From an uncultured Eudoraea sp. (lineage in GTDB: Bacteria > Bacteroidota > Bacteroidia > Flavobacteriales > Flavobacteriaceae), in the NCBI GenBank assembly GCA_905479615.1, contig CAJQNH010000032.1:1-13224 (forward strand): a DNA stretch of 13,224 nucleotides, in the 5' to 3' direction. The translations under genes and the position numbers were made by a program. The notes under the pieces were generated by a model. The model ran no database searches, was not told where the DNA came from, and saw nothing but the letters and a program-made list of their open reading frames with translations. This document shows, piece by piece, positions 1-6,729 of the stretch. How positions within the stretch are numbered: position 1 is the first letter of the stretch; every line of letters begins with the position of its first letter.

Positions 1-717
1 ATTCCCGCAGGCGATCCTGCGGAAGTGGAACCTCCAGAGATTTTAGACTATGCAACCAATGAGACGCTTAAGAAATACATGTACAATGACTCTGTAAGAG
101 GAACGCTTGTATTTTATGCAGAACCTGCTGCCACAACAGCCAATACAAAATATTCCAGATCAGAACTGCGAGAGCAAATGGAACCTGGAAATAATAATGT
201 GAACTGGACCTTTAAACAGGGTGGTAAAATGAAAGGCAGGTTGGTCATGGGTGATGTATCAAAGGGCAAGGATGGTAAGTATCATAAGGTAATGATCATG
301 CAAATTCATGGACGTTTGAGCAATGAGCAACGTGACTTGATCGGGCAAAAGGATAATAATGCGCCACCGATTCTTAAAATCTATTGGGATAATGGTAAAG
401 TAAGGGTTAAAACAAAACAACTAAAAGACCTTTCCATGTCTGATACAGATATATTAAGAACAGGCTCCTGGAAAGATGATAAAGGCTTTAATTTTGAAGA
501 AAGGGTTGAGTTTAGACCTTTTACGTTAGAAGTTAAGGTGTCAGAAGGAAAACTGGTTGTAGGTCTGAATAATTCTGAATATAAAGTATATGATGATATA
601 CACATTGAAAAATGGGGTGTATTTGAAAACTATTTTAAAGCAGGAAATTATTTCCAGACAAGAGACAAAGGTGCTCATGCAGAAGTAAAATATTTTGATT
701 TAGAGATTAGTCATTAA
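1..717 (+). CDS. PL7 alginate lyase, 5'-truncated by the window edge
   Basis: Endo-type alginate lyase of polysaccharide lyase family 7 (alginate lyase 2 jelly-roll fold), which cleaves the mannuronate/guluronate chain by beta-elimination outside the cytoplasm. The frame is open from base 1, so the true start and any signal peptide lie upstream; the GTG at 25 is an internal valine. The three PL7 signatures are visible: YSRSELRE, QIHG and YFKAGNY, containing the expected catalytic Gln, His, Tyr and the substrate-binding Arg. The central QIH form (rather than QVH) is associated in the family with activity on guluronate-containing blocks, but this does not fix specificity. By eye the protein is about 60% identical to the lyase that starts 22 bp downstream, and the first visible residues align just after the WKVTLP block of that protein, so only the N-terminal leader region is missing. 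Family is certain; substrate preference is inferred. Confidence 0.93.
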   Translation: MPAGDPAEVEPPEILDYATNETLKKYMYNDSVRGTLVFYAEPAATTANTKYSRSELREQMEPGNNNVNWTFKQGGKMKGRLVMGDVSKGKDGKYHKVMIMQIHGRLSNEQRDLIGQKDNNAPPILKIYWDNGKVRVKTKQLKDLSMSDTDILRTGSWKDDKGFNFEERVEFRPFTLEVKVSEGKLVVGLNNSEYKVYDDIHIEKWGVFENYFKAGNYFQTRDKGAHAEVKYFDLEISH

Positions 718-739
718 GTACTAAATACCAAATAGTAGT

Positions 740-1657
740 TTGAAAAAAGGAATAATAAATAGTGTTAAGTTAACAAGTCTGTCAGTCATTGGGTTTTTAT
801 CTATGGCGTGTCAAGGTAATGACGAACCGATTGCACCAGTAATTGTGCAACCGCCTGTAGAAACCTTGCCAGTTGAAGAAACGCCTGAAGAAATCAGTTA
901 CTTGCTGCCTGATATTGATTTAAACCACTGGAAAGTAACTTTGCCGATTGGTAATCCAACGGAAGTTTATCCACCTGAGATTCTAAACTATGGTGAAAGT
1001 GATTTGTTGAAACCCTTTATGTATAATGACTCTTTAGACGGGTCGCTTGTTTTTTATACCTATCCGGGAGCCTCAACTGCAAATTCATCTTATTCGAGGT
1101 CTGAACTAAGAGAATTATTGGATCCAAGCGATCTAAGTAAGAATTGGACTTTTGATCAAGGTGGAAGAATGAGAGGAACACTGGCTTTAGATGAAATATC
1201 TAAAGAAAGTGATGGTGATTTTCATAGAACCATTGTAATGCAGATTCATGGTAGACTATCAAATGAGCAAAAAGACTTGATTGGTGCGAAGGATAATAAT
1301 GCACCGCCTATTTTGAAAATATATTGGTACAAAGGATTTGTAAGGGTTAAAAGTAAATACCTTAAGAATAAAAATGCCACTCTTGAAGAGTTGCTTCAAA
1401 CAGATGCTTGGGGAGACGATGAAGGTTTTAATTTTGATGAGTATATTGGATTTGATCAATTTACTCTTGAAGTAAAAGTTTCTACAGGGAAAATGGAAAT
1501 AATATTAAATGATAATGAGTCCTATGTCATTGAAAATGAAGACATGAAAAAATGGGGTGTTTTTGAGAATTATTTTAAGGCGGGTAATTACTTGTCCACA
1601 AAGGATGAAGGTGCTTTTGCCAGGGTAAAATATTATGAACTTGAAGTTCAACATTAA
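740..1657 (+). CDS. PL7 alginate lyase, predicted lipoprotein
   Basis: A 305-residue family PL7 alginate lyase. Signatures are RSELR at 120-124, QIH at 168-170 (catalytic Gln and His) and YFKAGNY at 278-284 (catalytic Tyr284). The N-terminus MKKGIINSVKL followed by a hydrophobic stretch ending LSMAC looks like a lipoprotein signal with Cys24 as lipidated residue. The next residues (QGNDE) are polar and acidic, resembling the surface-export signals of Bacteroidota lipoproteins, so the enzyme is probably anchored on the outer membrane facing out. A Pro/Glu-rich linker (about 30-52) separates the anchor from the catalytic domain. The start is TTG: it is the only start that keeps the complete signal peptide; the next in-frame ATG (Met22) would destroy it. 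It is a tandem paralogue of the preceding lyase, probably co-transcribed with it. Confidence 0.93.
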   Translation: MKKGIINSVKLTSLSVIGFLSMACQGNDEPIAPVIVQPPVETLPVEETPEEISYLLPDIDLNHWKVTLPIGNPTEVYPPEILNYGESDLLKPFMYNDSLDGSLVFYTYPGASTANSSYSRSELRELLDPSDLSKNWTFDQGGRMRGTLALDEISKESDGDFHRTIVMQIHGRLSNEQKDLIGAKDNNAPPILKIYWYKGFVRVKSKYLKNKNATLEELLQTDAWGDDEGFNFDEYIGFDQFTLEVKVSTGKMEIILNDNESYVIENEDMKKWGVFENYFKAGNYLSTKDEGAFARVKYYELEVQH

Positions 1658-1726
1658 TAAAATAGAATTGTTTGTAAAAGTGAGTAGATTAATTATTTGA
1701 GTAATTTGAGAATGAGTCTTTTGAAT

Positions 1727-1751
1727 TTACTGGTTTCCCATTAACCAGTAA
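1727..1751. promoter_or_regulatory. Perfect inverted repeat, candidate operator of the GntR regulator
   Basis: TTACTGGTT, a 7-nt spacer (TCCCATT), then AACCAGTAA: two perfect 9-bp arms about 85 bp before the start of the GntR gene. There is no T-run after either arm, so it does not look like a terminator. FadR/UxuR-type GntR proteins bind palindromes with TGGT...ACCA cores, which fits, although the spacing here is wider than in the usual sites of that subfamily. Autoregulation is inferred; an mRNA hairpin is the alternative. Confidence 0.45.
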
Positions 1752-1836
1752 GTTCGAGACTTATCAAACTAAACTAAATATTTTGCTTAATTTTACCTAA
1801 AGTGTTTGGTTAATCGGTAGTAAATTAGAATACAGA

Positions 1837-2538
1837 ATGAATTTAGAAATTATTAAAAAATCAGAGAATTCTGAGATTCAGAACAAGATTATTTATAATA
1901 TCAAGGAATTGATCAATTATAAAAACCTTGAACCTGGAGATAAATTGCCTTCTGAGCGAATGATGTCAGAAAAATTTGGTGTTACAAGAAGCAGTATTCG
2001 AGAGGCCATTCAGAAATTGGAATTTTATGGTTTGTTAAAATCGATTCCTCAAAGCGGAACTTTTGTTGCTAATATTGGGGTCATTGCCATGAATGGAATG
2101 ATCGACGATATTCTGCGATTGAAAGAAGCCGATTTTAAATCTCTTGTTGAAACTAGAATTTTATTGGAATTGAAGTCTGTTCGTTTGGCTGCTTTGAGAA
2201 GGTCTGAGGATGAATTAAAGCAAATCAAAAATGCCTTAAATGCTTTTTCCAATAAGGTATTAAAAGGAGAAGATGCTGTACAAGAAGATTTGTTGTTTCA
2301 TTTAGCAGTGGCAAATGCCTCTGGAAACAGTACCTTAAATACTTTTATGTTGAAAATAACTCCTGAGATCATTACTAACTTTGAAAAATATCATGTTTGT
2401 GATGAAGATCAGGCGCAAAAAGGGATTAAAGAACATCAGGATATTTACGATGCCATTGCAGAACAAAATCCCAAAAAGGCTAAAGAAAAAATGAAAAAGC
2501 ATTTTGAAGCTTTATACACATATTGCTATCATTCATAA
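1837..2538 (+). CDS. GntR-family transcriptional regulator, FadR subfamily (FCD domain)
   Basis: DNA-binding regulator of 233 residues, the usual length for FadR-type GntR proteins. Residues about 15-80 form the winged helix-turn-helix (LEPGDKLPSERMMSEKFGVT followed by RSSIREAIQKLE and a GLLKSIPQSGTFV wing). Residues about 95-225 form the all-helical FCD ligand domain, with the acidic/His residues expected of its metal/ligand pocket (DLLFHLAVANASGN; KEHQDIYDAI; MKKHF). Family members such as UxuR, ExuR and KdgR-like proteins respond to uronates or their catabolic intermediates and usually repress adjacent genes. Position between the lyases and the catabolic run suggests control of this locus by an intermediate such as DEH, KDG or KDPG; the ligand is inferred. 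It is separated from its neighbours by 179 and 257 bp, so it may have its own promoter. Confidence 0.93.
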   Translation: MNLEIIKKSENSEIQNKIIYNIKELINYKNLEPGDKLPSERMMSEKFGVTRSSIREAIQKLEFYGLLKSIPQSGTFVANIGVIAMNGMIDDILRLKEADFKSLVETRILLELKSVRLAALRRSEDELKQIKNALNAFSNKVLKGEDAVQEDLLFHLAVANASGNSTLNTFMLKITPEIITNFEKYHVCDEDQAQKGIKEHQDIYDAIAEQNPKKAKEKMKKHFEALYTYCYHS

Positions 2539-2564
2539 TAGACTTATGTTGACTATGACATAGA

Positions 2565-2745
2565 TATGGAAGTGCACAATTCCATAGAATGATATAATTA
2601 AATAGAGGGAAGTATTACTTGCTCAATCGGAGGAGTTTTAGGTTTTCATGCGATTAAAAATCGAGAAACCGGAATCATAAGAAATTCTTGAATCAGCACT
2701 AAAGGTAATATTTATTAGAGTAAATAAATGAAAGAGTGAAACTCT
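2565..2745. promoter_or_regulatory. Structured intergenic leader before the catabolic operon
   Basis: The 257-bp gap between the regulator and the transporter holds no convincing ORF but has three small dyads. TATGGAA/TTCCATA is at 2565-2571 and 2580-2586, around an 8-nt spacer that contains GTGCAC. A nested hairpin at 2641-2670 has an inner CGATT/AATCG stem and an outer GGTTT/AAACC stem. AGAGT-GAA-ACTCT is at 2733-2745. None is followed by a T-run. They could be operators or folded 5' leader RNA. I found no exact TAnnTTTG promoter element in the gap, and I recognise no known riboswitch class. Confidence 0.3.
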
Positions 2746-2795
2746 GTTCAGTAAAGAATTATGTGTTAAAAGCATCGTTCATTAAAATTAAATAG

Positions 2796-4070
2796 ATGAA
2801 AATAAAAGGATTAAGATGGTGGATTATAACATTGATTTTTATTGCCACTGTTATAAATTATATAGATAGAACAGCCTTTGCCTTGTTGTGGCCAGAGATG
2901 GGAAAGGATTTGGGAATGGACAATTCTGACTATGCTATTATGCTTAATGTATTTATGGCGACTTATGCTGCCGGAAAATTTTTATCCGGAAAATTGTATG
3001 ACACAATCGGAACTCGAATGGGTTTTGTGGTATCAATTATTGTTTGGTCGCTGGCATCAATGTTTCATGCTTTTGCAAGAGGTTTGTTCTCCTTGTCAAT
3101 CGTTCGGGGTTTGTTAGGTCTTGGAGAAGCTGGGAACTGGCCTGGAGCGGTTAAAAGTAATGGAGAATGGTTTCCTATTAAAGAAAGGGCTATCGCTCAA
3201 GGAATTTTTAATTCTGGAGCATCTATTGGTAATGTGATTGCCCCATTTATAATCATTTTTCTTTATGCTCAATTTGGTTGGAAAACTACCTACATCATTC
3301 TTGGAGCCGTCGGGTTGCTTTGGGTAATCCCTTGGTTGTTTCTCAATAAGTCAACTCCAGAAAAACATCCTTGGATTACAGAAGAGGAAAGGAATCTGAT
3401 CGTTTCGGATAGAATTGATAAAGATGAATTACTAGACACAGGAAAAATCAAAAGTTTACCATTGGGAAAAATTTTAAGTTATAAAGAGTCGTGGGGTTTA
3501 TTGCTTTGCAGATTCTTTATCGAGCCTATCTGGTGGTTTTTTGTAGGTTGGATGCCAATTTATTTGAATTCAAAGTTTGGTCTAAGCATAGAGCAAATTG
3601 GATCAACGATTTGGATTTCTTATCTGGGAGGTGCTGCAGGAAGTATTGTAGGAGGCTGGGTATCAGGAAAATTAATGGAATCCAGATCTGTAAATGCATC
3701 ACGTAAGATTACAATTACCTTAGGGGGCATCATGATTTTCACTGGATTATTAGGGATTATTTTCTTCGTAAACGAAAATAACTTTATGACCTTTATTTAT
3801 ATAGCCACCTTGGTTTTATTTGGATTTCAATTTGCAATTGGAAATATTCAAACTATTTCAAGTGACTTATTTAAAGGTCCGTCAGTTGGTTCTCTTGCAG
3901 GACTGGCCGGAACAGTTGCAGCTGTTTCTGTGATGGTAATGAATTGGTTTATCGGTCAAATTACGACCAATACCTATACCCCGGCATTTATAGTGATTGC
4001 AATCACTATTCCCTTGTCATTGTTGGCCTTATTTGGATTAATCAGAGTTATAGGGCCTGTTAAAGAATAA
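2796..4070 (+). CDS. MFS transporter, hexuronate (ExuT-like, ACS family) type
   Basis: Inner-membrane proton-coupled symporter of the major facilitator superfamily, 424 residues with about 12 hydrophobic segments. The start (WWIITLIFIATVINYIDRTA) is the typical TM1 of the anion:cation symporter family that includes hexuronate and galactarate carriers, and the loop 2-3 region (GKLYDTIGTRMG) and the GEAGNWPGAVKSNGEWFP block in TM4 are strongly ExuT-like. A central cytoplasmic loop of charged residues (about 185-225) separates the two six-helix halves. As first gene of the catabolic run, with the DEH reductases 27 bp downstream, it most likely imports the unsaturated alginate monomer or its DEH/DHF forms from the periplasm. 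Family confidence is high; the exact substrate is inferred from context. Confidence 0.9.
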   Translation: MKIKGLRWWIITLIFIATVINYIDRTAFALLWPEMGKDLGMDNSDYAIMLNVFMATYAAGKFLSGKLYDTIGTRMGFVVSIIVWSLASMFHAFARGLFSLSIVRGLLGLGEAGNWPGAVKSNGEWFPIKERAIAQGIFNSGASIGNVIAPFIIIFLYAQFGWKTTYIILGAVGLLWVIPWLFLNKSTPEKHPWITEEERNLIVSDRIDKDELLDTGKIKSLPLGKILSYKESWGLLLCRFFIEPIWWFFVGWMPIYLNSKFGLSIEQIGSTIWISYLGGAAGSIVGGWVSGKLMESRSVNASRKITITLGGIMIFTGLLGIIFFVNENNFMTFIYIATLVLFGFQFAIGNIQTISSDLFKGPSVGSLAGLAGTVAAVSVMVMNWFIGQITTNTYTPAFIVIAITIPLSLLALFGLIRVIGPVKE

Positions 4071-4097
4071 AAATAAATAATATCAAAATATAAAAAA

Positions 4098-4859
4098 ATG
4101 AGTTTAGAAAGTAAAATAGCAATTATAACTGGAGCTACAGGTGGAATTGGTTTTCAAGTTGCAAAAAGACTAGGTCATGATGGATATACCGTGGTTTTAA
4201 ATGGTATTGAAGATGAAGAAGGGGCAAAGAGAATAGAAGAATTAACTGAAGAAGGAATTACTGCTGAGTATTATGGTTTTGATGTGACTGACGAAGAAGC
4301 AGTAACATCAAATATCACCGCGATTGGAGAAAAATACGGAAAAATTGACGTATTGGTTAATAACGCGGGTGGATTGGGTGGAAGATCCAGGTTTGAAGAA
4401 ATGACAACAGAATTTTATAGATTTGTCATGGCTTTAAATCTCGACTCAACATTTTTTGCTTCAAGAGCGGCTATTCCGTTTCTTAAAAAGGGTAAAAATG
4501 CGTCCATAGTAAACTATACATCAATTGCAGCATGGAATGCAGGTGGTCCTGGAGCTGGTATCTATGGAACATCTAAGGCAGGAGTTCAAGCGATAACCAG
4601 AGCGTTGGCTAAAGATTTAGCAGAATATGGAATTAGAGTGAACGCGGTTTCTCCTGGTACGATAGACACGCCATTTCATGCCCAAATTAAATCGACAAAA
4701 CCTGAAGTTTTTGCTTCTTGGAAGAATAATATTTTGTTAGGAAAATTAGGTCAGCCAGAAGAAGTGGCATCTGTTGTTTCATTCCTGGTAAGTAATGATG
4801 CTTCTTTCCTTACCGCAGAAACCATTCAAATTACGGGTGGTCAAGGATTAGGAATATAA
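4098..4859 (+). CDS. SDR-family oxidoreductase, probable DEH reductase (first of pair)
   Basis: Classical short-chain dehydrogenase/reductase of 253 residues. The nucleotide-binding glycine motif TGATGGIG is at 11-18, an NNAGG motif follows beta-4, and the catalytic set is Ser142, Tyr156 and Lys160 (YGTSK). The end of the second beta strand reads VVLNGIEDEEG, similar to NAD-dependent 3-hydroxybutyrate dehydrogenases, and no Arg is present in the glycine-rich loop, which hints at NADH preference. In alginate loci SDRs of this kind reduce DEH to KDG; the position between a uronate transporter and KDG kinase supports that role. A second SDR begins 10 bp after its stop, so one of the two may act on a different carbonyl form or use the other cofactor. 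Fold and catalytic residues are visible; substrate and cofactor are inferred. Confidence 0.88.
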   Translation: MSLESKIAIITGATGGIGFQVAKRLGHDGYTVVLNGIEDEEGAKRIEELTEEGITAEYYGFDVTDEEAVTSNITAIGEKYGKIDVLVNNAGGLGGRSRFEEMTTEFYRFVMALNLDSTFFASRAAIPFLKKGKNASIVNYTSIAAWNAGGPGAGIYGTSKAGVQAITRALAKDLAEYGIRVNAVSPGTIDTPFHAQIKSTKPEVFASWKNNILLGKLGQPEEVASVVSFLVSNDASFLTAETIQITGGQGLGI

Positions 4860-4869
4860 AAATAATAAA

Positions 4870-5622
4870 ATGAAGTTAAAAGGAAAGGTAGCGGTGGTAA
4901 CTGGAGGTTCAAGAGATATTGGAAAAGCAATATCTGTTAAACTTGCAAAAGAAGGGGCGAAAATAGTGGTAAACTATTTTAGTTCTGAAACTGGTGCCCA
5001 TAAAACGGTAGAAGAAATAAAATCGCTTGGTGGAGAGGCGATTGCAGTCAAAGCCGATGTATCAAATCAAGAAGATGTTGAGAATTTAAAGACAAAGGCT
5101 GTTGAGGCATTTGGAAATAAAATCGACATTTTAGTTAACAACGCGGGAGGCCTTTTCGAACGTCGAACACTGCAGGAATTTGATGCATCGTTTTACAACT
5201 TGGTAATGGATGTCAATTTCAAGTCTGTTGTTTTTACAATGCAGGCTTTCGAATCGATAATGAGTAATGGAGCCTCAATTGTTAATATTTCTTCGCAAGC
5301 TGCAAGAGATGGCGGTGGTGGAGGATCTGCCTTATACGCTTCGTCTAAAGGTGCTGTAAGTACATTTACCAAAGCAATGGCGAAAGAACTTGGACCTAAA
5401 GGCATTCGTGTAAACGCACTTTGTCCTGGCATGATTGCAACAAAATTCCATGATGATTTTACAAAAGATCAGGTACGGATTAATGTTGCCAATGCAACAC
5501 CCTTGCGTCGAGAAGGTTCTGCCAAAGAAGTAGCTGATCTGGTAGCCTATTTGGCAAGTGATGAAGCTTCATTTTTAACAGGAAATAATGTAGATATAAA
5601 TGGAGGTTTGGCCTTCAGTTAA
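4870..5622 (+). CDS. SDR-family oxidoreductase, probable DEH reductase (second of pair)
   Basis: Classical SDR of 250 residues resembling FabG (3-oxoacyl-ACP reductase) in layout. The glycine motif reads TGGSRDIG (11-18): Arg15 matches the NADPH-phosphate-binding Arg of FabG-type enzymes, while Asp16 replaces the usual second glycine. NNAGG, Ser142, Tyr156 and Lys160 (YASSK) complete the active site, and a run of five glycines (148-152) precedes the catalytic Tyr. The C-terminus LTGNNVDINGGLAFS is typical of the family. Lying between the first SDR and kdgK, it probably reduces DEH to KDG with NADPH, or handles a related uronate. A housekeeping FabG role is unlikely in this context because no acyl-carrier genes are nearby. 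Its upstream gap is 10 bp, so translation with the first SDR is probably coordinated. Confidence 0.88.
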   Translation: MKLKGKVAVVTGGSRDIGKAISVKLAKEGAKIVVNYFSSETGAHKTVEEIKSLGGEAIAVKADVSNQEDVENLKTKAVEAFGNKIDILVNNAGGLFERRTLQEFDASFYNLVMDVNFKSVVFTMQAFESIMSNGASIVNISSQAARDGGGGGSALYASSKGAVSTFTKAMAKELGPKGIRVNALCPGMIATKFHDDFTKDQVRINVANATPLRREGSAKEVADLVAYLASDEASFLTGNNVDINGGLAFS

Positions 5623-5644
5623 AAAAATTAAAGAATAATCAGAA

Positions 5645-6685
5645 ATGAAAAAAGTAGTAACTTTTGGAGAAATCATGCTAAGATTGGCTCCTCCAGGATT
5701 TTTAAGGTTTTCTCAGGCGAATCAGTTTGATGTTGTTTATGGGGGTGGAGAATCTAATGTAGCTGTTTCCCTCGCAAATTACGGTGTTCCGGTAGATTTT
5801 GTAACCCGATTACCAGATAATGATATCGGTCAATGTGCCATGATGGAAATGAGAAAAAGGGGTGTAGGAGTAGATAAGATTATTTACGGAGGAGATCGAT
5901 TAGGTATCTATTTTTTAGAAACGGGTGCAGTATCTCGAGGATCTAAAGTTGTTTATGACAGAGCACATTCTGCAATATGTGAAATTACAGCTGGGATGAT
6001 CGATTGGAAAGAGGTTTTCAAAGACGTTGCCTGGTTTCATTGGACTGGTATAACACCTGCAATTTCTCAAGGTGCAGCAGACGCATGTTTAGAGGCGGTT
6101 CAAATTGCTAGTGATATGGGAATTACGATATCAACTGACCTGAATTATAGAGCTAAATTGTGGAAGTATGGTGGAGATCGCGAAACGATCATGACTGAAT
6201 TAACCTCATATTGTGACGTAATTCTTGGTAATGAAGAAGATGCAGAAATGCATTTTGGGATAAAACCGGAAGGCTTGGATATTACCACACAAGGTCATGA
6301 CGTGAAAGCAGAAGCTTTTTTATCGGTTTGTGAGCAAATGATGGAAAAATTTCCGAAAGCAAAGAAGGTGATTACAACATTAAGAGGTTCTATTTCTGCC
6401 TCTCATAACACATGGGCCGGAGTATTATATGATGGTGCTAAAATGTATGAAACCAGACAGTATCAGATTACTGATATTGTTGATCGTGTTGGGGGTGGAG
6501 ATTCATTTATGGGAGGATTGATCTATGGATTACTCAAGTACCCGGAAGATGATCAAAATGCATTAGATTTTGCCGTAGCTGCTTCTTGCCTAAAACATAC
6601 AATTAAGGGAGATGCGAACCTGGTAACAGTACCTGAAGTAGAAAAATTAATGGGAGGTGACGCTTCCGGTAGAGTAGCAAGATAA
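5645..6685 (+). CDS. kdgK: 2-keto-3-deoxygluconate kinase (PfkB family)
   Basis: Phosphorylates KDG to KDPG with ATP in the cytoplasm, the step before aldol cleavage. The 346-residue protein has the ribokinase/PfkB fold: an N-terminal FGEIMLRLAPPG strand, the substrate-binding YGGGESNVAVSLANYG motif near residues 32-47, a STDLNYRAKLW segment typical of KDG kinases, and the C-terminal PfkB signature DRVGGGDSF with catalytic base Asp286 and anion-hole glycines 283-285. Length and motifs match Bacteroidota KDG kinases. It follows the second SDR by 22 bp and is separated from the phosphofructokinase gene by 44 bp. Other PfkB kinases (fructokinase, ribokinase) are possible by fold alone, but the KDPG aldolase two genes downstream makes KdgK much more likely. 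Confidence 0.93.
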   Translation: MKKVVTFGEIMLRLAPPGFLRFSQANQFDVVYGGGESNVAVSLANYGVPVDFVTRLPDNDIGQCAMMEMRKRGVGVDKIIYGGDRLGIYFLETGAVSRGSKVVYDRAHSAICEITAGMIDWKEVFKDVAWFHWTGITPAISQGAADACLEAVQIASDMGITISTDLNYRAKLWKYGGDRETIMTELTSYCDVILGNEEDAEMHFGIKPEGLDITTQGHDVKAEAFLSVCEQMMEKFPKAKKVITTLRGSISASHNTWAGVLYDGAKMYETRQYQITDIVDRVGGGDSFMGGLIYGLLKYPEDDQNALDFAVAASCLKHTIKGDANLVTVPEVEKLMGGDASGRVAR

Positions 6686-6696
6686 TATATACGTAA

Positions 6697-6726
6697 AGGG
6701 CTTGGTTAATTCTCTGGCTCTTTTTA
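6697..6726 (+). terminator. Weak hairpin plus T-run, possible attenuator between kdgK and pfk
   Basis: AGGGC at 6697-6701 can pair with GCTCT at 6717-6721 (one G-U pair) across a 15-nt loop, and a run of T follows. The stem is short and the loop large, so at most it would reduce downstream transcription. The gap also carries TTGGTTAAT (6702-6710), a 9-mer also seen at 1806-1814 before the GntR gene. Confidence 0.2.
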
Positions 6727-6729
6727 TAC

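Noticed and set aside
25..27. GTG as start of the first PL7 lyase
   Set aside because: The frame is open to base 1 and the alignment to the downstream paralogue continues upstream of this codon, so it is an internal valine.
2878..3117. Alternative-frame ORFs inside the MFS transporter
   Set aside because: Cys/Trp-rich shadow translations overlapped by a convincing 424-residue transporter.
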